NCBI RefSeq assembly: GCF_028858725.1
Contig: NC_084760.1
Location: 9,436,867 to 9,500,866 of the forward strand
Direction: 5' to 3'
DNA from: Colius striatus
Lineage: Eukaryota; Chordata; Aves; Coliiformes; Coliidae
DNA: 64,000 nt
Shown: positions 23,531 to 35,134 of the stretch, one piece after another
Position numbering within the stretch: the first letter of the stretch is position 1
Layout: each line of letters starts with the position of its first letter
Position numbers and translations under genes: made by a program
Notes under the pieces: model-generated
Told to the model about the DNA's origin: nothing
What the model saw: the letters and a program-made list of their open reading frames with translations, nothing else
Database searches by the model: none

Positions 23531-23686
23531 AGTGCTGGCAGAGAGGGTGAACAGTGCCAAAACCTCCACCGCACAGTCAAGCACCTCTACCAACCCAGCC
23601 AGTGCTTCAGTGCTGGCAGCAAGGGTGAACAGTGCCAAAACCTCCACCACATAGCCAAGCACCTCTACCAACCCAGCCAAATACCC
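23531..23686. repeat. 78-bp tandem duplication, two copies
   Basis: Two head-to-tail copies, 23531-23608 and 23609-23686, each begin AGTGCTGGCAG and contain GTGAACAGTGCCAAAACC, CAAGCACCTCTACCAACCC and AGCC. They differ at only a few positions, so the duplication is fairly recent. The unit is a multiple of three, so a minus-strand frame (23417-23698) carries a 26-residue repeat, but nothing else suggests that it is coding. Confidence 0.85.
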
Positions 23687-24410
23687 CAACCAAGCCACAG
23701 CTCAGAGCCATGATCCAGCTACACACTGTAGCTGGCACTAGGTGCCTAGTGCCATGCCAAATGCCACACAGTGCAAAGGTTTGATAAATCAGCCCTGGCC
23801 ACTCACACTTTAAAAGCCTTGGTGGGTTTACCTTGTAGTAACATGGTGGGTGCTGGGTGAGGCGTTGCTTGCTTGTGCCTCCCTCCCTCTCTGCTGCATC
23901 GTATCTTCCCACTAGTGATGTGAAGGCAGCATAAAGTCAGAGGCCAACTTGACAGCAGTCGTGTGCTTGCTCTTGCCCTGTGCCTGTGGAATTGCAGCAT
24001 GGGTTTATGAGAGTGCCCAGTGCTTCCCATGTCTGGATAGAAGAAGCTGGCAAAGGTCAGAGGCTGCTTACTTGTGCACCTGGAGGTAAACTGGCACCCC
24101 TCTGTGCCCCTTGAAGCAGCAGCTGGGGTATCATCCCCATTCTCATCAAACCCCATGCCTTAGATGGTCTGTACACACGAGTACTGAGCCTTTTGCTACA
24201 GGTCCACAGCAGCTTCTCACTCAGATCCTACCCCTGGCCAGGAGAGGGAGGAATGGCAGGAAGAGATGACACCACTTGCAGTTGCTGTTTCCTCTTGCAG
24301 GTCCCAGTACCATGGTGCTGCTCTGGTTTGTGGCTTTCCTAGCCTTGCAGTGATCCCAGGCCTGAACTGAAGGAGAGTTCTAGTTGCATCACTCAGTCTG
24401 AGAAGAGATG
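23687..24410. other. Non-coding intergenic sequence
   Basis: No recognised gene or repeat between the tandem duplication and the CR1 copy. Confidence 0.4.
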
Positions 24411-25000
24411 TTATATCAAGAAGAGTGTGGGTAGCAGGTCGAGGGAGGTTCTGCTCCCCCTCTACTGTGCCCTGGTGAGGCCTCATTTGGAGTCTAATGT
24501 CCAGTTCTGGGCTCCACAGCTCAAGAGGGACAGGGAAGTGTTGGAGAGAGGCCAGCACAGGGCCACCAAGATGATCAGGGGACTGGAACATCTTCCTGAT
24601 GAGGAAAGGCTGCGGGAACTGGGGCTGTTTAGTCTGGAGAAGAGGAGACTGAGGGGGGATCTCATTAACATTTACAAATATCTAAAGGGTGGGTGTCAGG
24701 AGGTTGAGGTAGCACTTTTTTCTATTGTATCTAGCAACAGGACAAGGGGTAATGGGGTGAAGCTGGAACACAAAAAGTTCCATTTAAATATAAGAAAAAA
24801 CTGTTTCAGTGTTGAGGTGAGGGAGCCCTGGCACAGGCTGCCCAGGGAGGGTGTGGAGGCTCCTTCCTTGGAGGTCTTCAAGACCAGCCTGGACATGTTA
24901 CTGTATGATCTGATCTAGGTGACCCTGCATCTGCAGGGGGTTGAACTGGATGGACTGGACTAAAGGTCACTTCCAGCTTTACCGTTCTATGATTCTATGA
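24411..25000 (+). mobile_element. CR1 LINE, truncated, ORF2 3' end still open
   Basis: From ATCAAGAAGAGTGTGGGTAG to the ATTCTATGA tail at 24992-25000 this is the last 590 bp of a CR1 element. A single + frame (24427-24918) reads the CR1 ORF2 C-terminus without a stop: [19 protein letters not shown] near the start, [20 protein letters not shown] in the middle and [19 protein letters not shown] at the end, then TAG. The catalytic reverse transcriptase motifs lie upstream and are missing. The intact frame and near-perfect tail point to a relatively young insertion. Confidence 0.95.
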
Positions 25001-28000
25001 TCTCACTACAATCCTCTGACCATCACACCTATCACTAGGCAAATAGCCCATAAATAAGGCTTCTGGCACAGATGCAAGCTGGCTGTGGTGTCAGAGAAGT
25101 AAAAACATAACAGAAACATTTGTCTGCTCAGGCAAATCCAAAAGAAGTTTTTGATCTTCTCTTCCCTGCCTCCTGTACACCTCTGTTCCAAACCTCACAA
25201 GCACTCGAGTATCTAGGTATCCATCTTTCTTCACCATGTAAAAAGATGAGACCCAACACAGAGGGTTGTTGATGTGGGAACTACTGGTACTGTACATTCC
25301 TGAAACTCTTCTGAGCAACATGGCCAAGAAAGTTCTGCTTTAGTGACCTCAAAGAGAAAGTCTGCACAAATCCTCTGCCTCCTGAATTTCTCACTTGATG
25401 TTTTTGGGTGCTGTGGCCTTCTCTCCCAAGGCCCCCTGTGGGAAGCTGGGGCCAGATGAAGCTTCTGACAGCGTTTGCAATACTCTGGAGGGGACACATT
25501 TGCATAAAAGCATCACTTCCACACTGAGCTCAAAATAGTGTCACATTACCAAACTGTGATGAACCAACGAAAGTTTGCTCTGATGATGTAATCCCAACTG
25601 TGTTAGGTAACACTGAAGGGTGGCATTGTCATGGACACACAGATTTTGCAATCCTCCCTTTTCTAGCTTACTCACACGCTTTATGTAGCTGAAGTTGTCC
25701 TTTTCTTTTCGGTGAAGTCCATCTTTGTGTCTCAGACTGGTTTCTATCTTTTTTACTACTGTATGCAGGTAACAGACGCAAGCAATGGGATCAACACACA
25801 GCAGCAATTACTACACAGAACAGCAAGTTTCCAATTGCACCTTGCACTCCAGCCAGTGATGCGTTTCTCTGTGGTTTGAAGGAAGGTAGTAAAGGTGCTT
25901 CAGCCCCCTAAACATGTAGCTCTATCAACACCAGCCAGTGCTGTGACTGCTCTGGTGCCTCACATCCTTTCTCCATTTTTTTTCCCTCTCCTATTTTTTT
26001 TTTCAAACCAATAGCATAAAAGAATCTGAATAAAATTCCCTTCAGCTTTCACTTCCCACTCTTGTGACATCATCCCTCCAGTATCTCTCCAGTCATCACA
26101 GAGACCAGCCAGAGAGGAAGACTGAAGCAATGCAGAAGCAGACAATGAACTTTCCCAGAATTTCTTCATCTGCTGCAAATAAGCCAGCCAGTAAAATGCA
26201 ATGGGAAAGGACAAACTCGTTGCTATGTTTTAATTTACCACACGCCTTCAATTTAAAACTACAAATGGCTATATATGTAGAGCAGAACCAAATGCATGAC
26301 TGAGGTTACAAACAGGTTTTGTTGTTTACATGTGGCCACTGTGTAACCTAAAGCACCCCACCATTTATTTCCCCAAACCAGTTGCATCAATACATCAGAA
26401 AGCACTGGGTGTTTTCCAGTTGGTTTTCATTTTTTTTTTATCCCAGGACTATGTTGCAATATAGTTTTTAGCATGGAAATTTATCAAAAGTATTTATAGT
26501 TTGTTGAAAGTTCAAAGGGGCAAGATAGGAATTCAGATGAACTGGAAACCTAAACAAATGTAAGGGAAAATGAGGATCAGATTCCAAAAACCCTCTAGCC
26601 CACATTGCAAGCCTAACAAATGTTCTTGATTTGTGTTGGTTGTTAAAGAAGTGTAAATTCCATGATAAATTGATGTAGCTCCCGGGATGAATAAAATCAA
26701 TAATGTAATAACATTGAGTTAATACCAGCCTGACGTTGATAGAGAGTGAGTGCATAGAATTTGAGGTTGCCCTCCATGCACAAGGAGATATTAGTAAATC
26801 AGAGCCAGATTGCCAATTAAACCTTGTTATTTCAGGGCAGATGAATAAAATAATGTGTGATGAAGAGAGCAGGCTGAGAGTAAAGCTATTCAGGTGGAAA
26901 CTGAGTGTTCAGGGAGATTCCTGAATGGGAGCACGTGAAGAAGTCAATAATGCCCTCAGAAGGTTTGCAGAACCTGGTTGTGGTGCATTTGCCCATAGCT
27001 GTTTCAGTGGGGACAGATTTGAAACAAAAGACCTTTACTCCAAAGAACAGGGCTCCAGTTCACAAATTAGTCTTTGCAATTTGACATGGATTATTGTGTT
27101 CCCTTAGTATATATGGGAACTGGTTGACTAATGGGCCTGCTCCATCTCCTAGCAGACTTCTTCCCTGGGTATGTTCAGTGTCCTTGCTGCTTACATTCTA
27201 CCCCTGTTAGGGGTGGAGAGTCAACACTCGGGGTGCTTTAGTCCTCTTTGGGTATCCTACTGGGAGCAAGTGAGGGATAATGGGAGGAGTTCTTTGTTGC
27301 TAGTATACTAACACTTAAAATCCCAAGTAAGGTTTAGATAACCAGGAGTTATGAGAAAACAATCAGAAATCCCCAAATAAAATGTTTGCAACAGAAGGAG
27401 GAAATGACACCTCATTTCTTATGTCTTGCTGTCTTCCCTTCCCCACTCTGGGATACTCTGATATGTGGTAAGACTTCTCTCTCAGAAGAGCTAATATTTG
27501 AACTACTGACTCTTACAATTTGATGGAAATGTAACCTAACTTTGATATTGCTGAGGCTTCTACATTTAGCTGGAGTTGGGCATCAGGGTGGAAGTCACTA
27601 GGAGGGATGAAGAGCCAAATACACATATAGAGGGCGGGAACTGTAAACTAGGTTTAAACAGATGTTCCTTTTATTATGATAAATGAAGTGGATTTGTCTT
27701 GAAGCAGGGAAGGGAGAGTGCCTGAGGAAGCTCAGAGTGCTGATGGGTCTTACCAATTGCCTTTTGGAGCAGAGTTTGCAGGAGCAGCGTGATAGCAGGA
27801 GTGACTTGCCTGCAGGCATGCAGAAGGCCATCAGAGAGCCAGACCTCAGGTTTCTCACTTCCAGCCCTCCACCTTGAGAAAACACAAACAAAAGTCTCTC
27901 TTTTCCTAGGGCTGCGAGTCTTACACATCAGCTGGATGACTCCTCTGATAAAACATCTAGACATCTGTTCAGACAGATCACAACCTCACTGTCTAAAGGA

Positions 28001-30380
28001 AATCTCTCCCAGGCAAAGAACACAGCACTGACGCAATGAGCAATTCCTTCACGCCCAGGGTTTGCCCAGCCTCGGACTCTCCACGATGGCTGTGCCAGGA
28101 TCTGTGCTGCACACGCCACTGGTGAGGAATAATTACTTGACTCTTACACATGTGCACTCTCCTCAGATGTATTGGACTGAAGGATTTCACAGGATGGCCA
28201 CCTGACTTTGCTTCCACTTGATCCCTTGCAAGTCTGGTCACCAGCTTCAGTGGAAAGAGGAGGTGAATCCTACATGGTCCCCAGTATCTTCTACTTGCAA
28301 TTCACCACTATGTACAACTGTAAAGGCTGATAAGCAATCATACAATCATAGAATCATAGCAATGAGAAGATGTCAGACACGAATGGTCTCAAAATAGGCT
28401 ATTCTAACACCACCATGTTGGGCTCAAGAGAAGCACATTCTCCTCAAGTTTGTGTGAATGAACTGGGGCTATTTGGCAGCCCTGTAGCTCATTCAGCTGT
28501 TTTATTTCTTCCTCTGAGTAAAACACCAAACTCATTCATTATAGCTGGCTTCAGGGCTCTTGGGAGCCACCCTGAAAGCTCTCCATCTTCAGCATGGACA
28601 GCTAATCTCAATCAGTTTAAGAAACAGTTTGACCCCCTAGGTAAAATAACAGAAGGTTAAAGGGAAATCTCAGCATGTACCTGTAGAGAATATAAATGAA
28701 GCTGTTTCTTCCTTCTCTGTGGAGCCTGTGCAAGGTTCAAACTCAGTTTATAAGCTTAGTACCAAAATTAATTTTATAGAGTACCTTAAACATAAACTCC
28801 CACTCAGTCTGATCAAAGCTCTTCCAGCGTGAAGCAGCTGAGCTACAATCGGTTCCCTTGTTCAGCCAGCCAAGTCAATGTTCTTAATCAGTATAAAAAC
28901 ATTAAAAGCCAAATAAAGGGTTTTAATAAAACGAGTTTGATCAGCTTCCAAGGAGGTGGCAGAGGTCTATGGAAAGAAACATTCCTGCCTCTTCCTAGAA
29001 AATGCACGTGAGCCCTGCAAAGTTCTGAGGACCCTGTGGCTTGGGGACGACTGACCTTCTTATCCTGGGAGGAGGGCTCACCCCCTCACCCTTCACTGTG
29101 ACCCACCTCCAACCTGAACCCTTTGAATCTGTTACTCCTGAAAACTCATTTATCTCAGCTCCTTCCACTGGATAATAATCAACCCCTAGGCTTTTCCAGA
29201 GATCAAAGTACACTTGCTCAAGTTGTCTCAAAATCTATTGCTTCTTTAGATGTTGTTGCTTATTCAGACCAAATGGCTTTCTGCTGAAAGGAAGGTCCAC
29301 AGCAGCTGCAGATTAGAGACAGGACAATGTTTAGGAAGTGATGTATGCAGCACAGCATTGTCTATCTTTCTGGGTCCTCACTCAGTTGCTTAAGAGAGTT
29401 TGGACATGTCTGTCCCAAACAGCTGCTTCTACATCTCTTTTCCAAACACAGGCTCATAGGTGACAGCCTCTGCTCAGTGGATATGCCACATATACCCAGA
29501 CGTACCCCACAGATTCACATATCTTGCTGGAAGCCAAGGCCTTCTTTTAAACTTATTGAACATAAAGTTGGCTCTTCCAGCAGAGGAGAACAAGCTCCCT
29601 GGAGCACGTATCCCTTCAAAGCACAAACAGGGAGAAAAACCACATCCTGGGCTGTCTGGCCCAGGACACTGATCACCCTGAGCACACTGGGAAATCAGCC
29701 CAAGGCTTCAGTGTGATTTGGAGTTGACAAACAGCTGCATTTTCCCCCATTACAGAATGGAAGAATCGGGACAATACTGTCTTGCAATCAAGTCCTCGAT
29801 GGGCTCTCAACCTTCCTGATGTTTCTGAGCTACAAATATTCTTACTACAAAAGTCTTCAAACATTGACTGACAGAAACCATTTTACTAACCAAAGAATAG
29901 CTCAGATATGTGCCTCTACATGGCTAAAATAGAGATGATCAAGAGACATTCAAGGCAGTAACAGTAAGGCTGTTATGAAATGCAACTATTCTCTGGAATA
30001 GCTCTATTCCAACATTTAGGGCCAGCAAATTAATACAGTAACAAGACAGCAGGGTCATTTTAGATTCATGTGCTGGGTAAAGCAAAAAGACCTAACTAAT
30101 GAAGATGCATTTCTGCATTCATGATGTCCTCTCCTGGCTCCATCAGGCTATCAACAGAAGTGGGCAGTAAGTTCAGTGTAGCTCAGATTGTTTGAGGAAG
30201 ATAGCTAACTGACAAGACCTATTCACACATTCAAGTCATCAACAAATATTTCAACTGGGAAAACTAATCAAACTTGGCAGGAGGAGTGCTATTGCCCTTG
30301 GAACTATGATTAAAACTAAACATCACTTGCAGTCACCAGACTTGTTGGACATATCACTACCTCAGGGAGTTTAATCCGTG
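25001..30380. other. Non-coding intergenic sequence
   Basis: About 5.4 kb without recognised exons. At 28336-28360 the motif ATCATACAATCATAGAATCATAG resembles a reversed CR1 tail but has no CR1 body next to it. Around 26660-26900 there is AT-rich repeat-free DNA. Frames of at most about 120 codons show no domain. Confidence 0.4.
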
Positions 30381-30986
30381 AATCCTGGGATGCAACAAGA
30401 AGAGTGTGGGCAGCAGGTCAAGGGACATTCTTCTCCCTCTCTACTCTGCCCTGATGAGGCCTCATCTGGAGTCCTGTGTCTAGTTCTGGGCTCCTCAGCT
30501 CAAGAGCAACAGGGAACTGCTGCAGAGAGTCCAGCACAGGGCCACCAAGATGATCAGGAGACTGGAACATCTTTCATATGAGGAAAGGCTGCAGGAACTG
30601 GGGCTGTTTAGTCTGGAGAAGAGGAGACTGAGGGGGGATCTTATTAACATTTATAAATATCTAAAGGGTGGGTGTCAGGAGGTTGGGACATCTCTTTTTT
30701 CTATAGTAGCTAGCAACAGGACAAGGGGTAATGGGATGAAGCTGGAACACAAAAAGTTCCACTTAAACATAAGGAAAAACTCTTTCAGTGTTTCAGTGAG
30801 GGAGCCCTGGCACAGGCTGCCCAGAGGGGTTGTGGAGTCTCCTTCCTTGGAGGTCTTCAAGACCCACCTGGACATGTTCCTATGTGACCTGATCTAGATG
30901 AACCTGCTTCTGCAGGGGGGTTGGACTAGGTGATCTCTAAAGGTCCCTTCCAACCCCTACCATTCTATGATATTATGATTCTATGA
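30381..30986 (+). mobile_element. CR1 LINE, truncated, ORF2 frameshifted
   Basis: Close relative of the copy at 24411-25000 in the same orientation; the two read alike over almost their whole length. It starts at CCTGGGATGCAACAAGAAG. The ORF2 C-terminus is split: an initial piece ends near 30580 and the frame from 30550 to 30897 holds [20 protein letters not shown] and [17 protein letters not shown], then TAG. The tail ATTCTATGATATTATG is at 30963-30986. Non-functional. Confidence 0.95.
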
Positions 30987-33900
30987 AGCCATAATCTCTC
31001 TTTAGGATGATTTGGCCAGATTCTTCTCTCCCCGAGGAGCCGTTGGGAGGCAGGAGGAATGTGCCTACACACTGGTTGGTGCAGGAAACTGACTGATAGG
31101 AAGAAGCCTCCAGCCAGGAGGTTGGAGTGGGGAGGAAGGAAGCATTTAACAGAACATTTTTGTTTCCATTTCTGTCTTACAGATCTGCAGAGGTTTGATC
31201 ATTTTCAATAACTCCAAATAAAAGACAGGAATAGTAGGTGACCCATTCTAACAGTTTGTTATGCATACTACCCATTAAGGCAAGTAAAACAACTCCCACA
31301 AAGTCTGAATGACTAAGCCCATCTCCATCCACAAAGTAGGATCCAGCAGGAAGAAGAAAACAGCTGAAGTCGTCGTCAGTGAGTCCACACTTTTGAAAAT
31401 AGGAGCAGTTCCTTAGGTTCCTAAAGACAGACTTGTGATGAAAGTTTTACACCTACTTGTTAAAATCATTATCTGATGCCCTGGCAATATCCTGTGAGTA
31501 ATCCCTAGCTTCAGGAACACACAGATCATGTATTTTTGTCTTGATGTCATTATAGCTTTCCTAAATTGAGCAGAGTCCTGTTGGCTTTTTTTTCTTCCAA
31601 ATCTCCATGAGACTGGGTGGAGTTGAGGAGAGGAGCACACAAATCTCAAGAACATCTCTCCAGGCTGCCAGTAACCCATCCTCTCTCCAACCATGTCACA
31701 TAATGTAAATCTAAAGAAGTGTATACACTATGTCTAAGTGCTGTAGCCAGTCCTTTCTTATATAAAGTATTCAATCTACAGGAAAAGGTGAGCCAATCAC
31801 TAGTTAAAGAGATATAAATGACACACTGTTATCTCTCATTTTTGCCTTGTTAAGTGACCATCAAGCTTACCCTCATTATGCATCCTCCTTTCTTACCACC
31901 ACACAGTGAGAGGCCACTCAGCTTTTCCCCCTGCAATCCTGACCACCTTACCCATGTCAGCCATCTCACAGCCCTGACCAGGTGTAACCGCCCAAGTTGG
32001 CACCCACACAGTCCATTTCCATCCTGGTGCTTCTGCCCAGCTTCTTCCTGTTTGCTAACAGAAGTATATTTGTGCTCAATTATAACTGCCATGGGATTGA
32101 ATCACTGACAGATACAGGAACAGGAGTAGAGTCAAGAGATTTCTAGGAATAGCACATCTTTCTTGCGCTGCTGAACTGTCTCTCTGTGAAATGCTTGTGA
32201 ATTAGGGATTTGAAGAACCCATTTGTTAGGAAATTCACCAAGCAAGATGCATCCTGATTCTAGGTAAGGAGATCTCCTCATTCAAATTCCTAAAAGTGAA
32301 AAATAAATGCCTTGTTCTTGCAGTTCTTTGTAATACAATCAGTTACATTTCTGCACAGGTAAAGTATTGATTACTTGCATCTTTCACCTGTAGTGTAGAG
32401 TGACAGAAAGTCATTACATTGAGTAGTTGCTGCATTGTCACTGAAAAAGGCAACTGACCACCTGGTTCAGTTCACATAAAGCCTGCCAACAAGGCTTGGA
32501 GATGATCATTTTTGACACATGGGTAACTCTTAGTCACAATATTTCTTGCGCTCTGTATGAGATAAGGACAGGTTTGATCCTGCACCTTTGATAACAACAC
32601 AAGGTTTGTTATTTATTTCAGAAGGAACAGAATGAGAAGGGTATCATTCTTCACTTTTGTTTCAGTTGAATGACAGGAGTCATGCAGGACATTGATTGGA
32701 ATAGTTCAGTGTAAAGCCTTCATCCTTCCCACTTCATGCTGGTCACTAGTTGTCAACATGGTTACCTACTGACCTAGATATCAGTAGGACGATGAGAAAT
32801 GTCCCCATTGGGTGATTTTATATCCTCCTCTAGCAGCCAGTGCTCATCACTGTCTGAAGCAGGATACCAGCCTTAATCAACCTCCATCTTCCTATAAATG
32901 AGGAGGGTGCATTTCTTCTTCTTCCCACCAAACTGGATGCAGTGACTGTGTGAATACTCATCAGACTGATTCCTCCTCGCAGCCTGCACAAAACAAAGTC
33001 CATGCTTCCCAAGCTTGCAGGACAGTGCCACAGTCTGTCTCCTGCTCTGTGACACCAGGCTCCAGGCAGAGCTGACTGGGCAGTCTTCAGCTGGCAAAGT
33101 GAGTGGATCTAGGAAAGCAGAGTGGTGGAAAGGCAAAAAGGAGTTGAGGAGGTGTAGGGGTTGTCTCACTCCCCACAGGCACAGCTGCAGGACTGCTGCC
33201 TATTCATGCTCTGTCATTGGTGGGGCTGAGTAAGGTGTCCCTCCCATCCTGCATGAGGAATGAGTTTTCTAGTGCACCACAGTCACTGGTGCCTGGGTTT
33301 AACAAGAATAAAGAGTGACAGTGTCACTTCTGATTGCAGGCTGAGGAATTTGAACACAGCAGTTTTCAGGCAAGCCAAAAGAGTTATGCAAGGAGTAAGG
33401 GTCACAAGGCATTCAATGAAAAAAAGGAAAAGGAGGCATAACCTGAGAAAATAAGGCTCAGATCCTGAGAAGAGGATCAGGTTGTGTTTATGTAGGTAGT
33501 GTGAAACACGATTCAGATGTTTTTATGAGCCAGATCTATATAACCACAAACTGGATAAAGCTGTCAGATTTCTGCACAGTTCCAGTGTGCTTTAGGGAAT
33601 TGTCACACCCCTGATGCCGTGCTGGTGAGGAAGCAGGTGGCTCCCCCCCCAAGGGAAAGCCTAGCTCGTCATGCAACAGCACCCACATTTTCCCAACCAA
33701 AGGCTGCACCAGCCACTTTGCCAGGAATGGAGAGACACACCCCATATGCAGAAAATAGAGGGGATTGCAACAAACATCCCTTAACAAAAAAACCCTGTGC
33801 AGCTCATAATGGCTGCAGGCCACAGCAGGCCATTTTCTATCCTTCAATTAGTGATCTTCCAAATGACTCACCAGTGAGCATTGCATCAAGGGATCTGCAA

Positions 33901-35068
33901 TCTGCAAGGGCCATATCTAAGTATTCATTGACAGGACTGGTAGCACTGCTTTTGTGAAGATTGCCCAACTTCTCTTTATAAGGTCCCATTTTCAGTTTGC
34001 TTACAGCTCTGCCAACCCTTTATCAGTTCCAGCTCACATGTTTCAAGCTTACTGTCTGCCCACAGCTCATTGCCTGTTTCCTGGGTTTGGTTGAGTTGAG
34101 TTTGGGGCAGATAAGTTACTTTCTGTTTAATCAGTGTAGCTCAGTTTAATCAGTCTCCAAGAGAGATTTGTCCAAAAAAGAATGTAACAACACCAGTTGT
34201 GGCTTTCTTCTTCTAATTACTCCCTGTGGCAGAGAACTGGAATTTATCAGGCTGATGGTCCTCAGGTGATGAATCTATGATGAAAGTCCATGCCAAATGG
34301 ACTCCTGGTGGTAATCACATTGCAAATGAGCATCTCATTGTGTTTCAGCCCAGACAGCAGTAGGTGAAGTTGGTCCTTCCTTACAGCTGTTACTCCCAGC
34401 TGCACCAACAGGATGAAAGCATTGTCCTGCCCACAACTCAGAAAGCCCAGCAATTAGGCTGGCCAAAATAAAAGCCCAAGAGAGAAAGCTGAGGAATCTG
34501 AGCCAAGTACTGGAGGAGAGGGGCTTGGTTGCTTGGGGTTTCACACAGAGACAGAGCAGGCTGGGGACCAACAGGCACTGGTCAGTCTCAGTCCCTCTAA
34601 ATTGATCCCTGTTACTGCATAGCACCTACTGCCTAACTGTGATCATGAACATCATTTGACCATCCCAGGAAAGAAGCATTAAACTGAACAGGGCACAGGC
34701 ATCAGGCTTGCAGGCAAGGACCTGTACATCAGTGTACAGTTTGTGGTCACCGAGTGATTCACTCATTCATTCCCTGTGAGGGTGAAATCTACTTTGACCA
34801 AAACCAAGAGGACAACCTGTAAGCCTGTCATTGCTATCTCTCTCTGTCATCAGTTTTCTTCTAGTCCAGAGAAATGAGCCCTGCCAATTTGTACAAACTA
34901 ATTTAGAAGACGCTGTAGCTCATTTCTGGAGGTTTAATACATTCCATATGCTGCAGATAAATATGTATGATAGGCATGTTGCTGCTCTTGGACTTGGGAG
35001 ACTTTTACAGCAGAGAGACACCATCAATCAATCAATTAGCATTGATTCATTAGAGAGGAGATGAAGGA
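30987..35068. other. Non-coding intergenic sequence
   Basis: No recognised exon or element in 4.1 kb. Only short chance frames on both strands. Confidence 0.4.
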
Positions 35069-35134
35069 TAGGGGGGTTGGACTAGATGATCTCTAAAGGT
35101 CCCTTCCAGCCCCTACCATTCTATGATTCTATGA
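35069..35134 (+). mobile_element. CR1 LINE 3' terminus only
   Basis: Just the last 66 bp of CR1: GGGGGGTTGGACTAGATGATC, CTCTAAAGGTCCCTTCC and the ATTCTATGATTCTATGA tail. It is an extremely 5'-truncated insertion with an almost perfect sequence, hence probably recent. Confidence 0.9.

Noticed and set aside
23417..23698. 93-codon minus-strand frame with repeated block
   Set aside because: The repeat follows from a 78-bp tandem duplication; no start context, domain or neighbouring exon supports a gene. Kept only as a repeat.
28336..28360. Possible CR1 tail (ATCATAGAATCATAG)
   Set aside because: No CR1 body follows on either side; too short to call an element.
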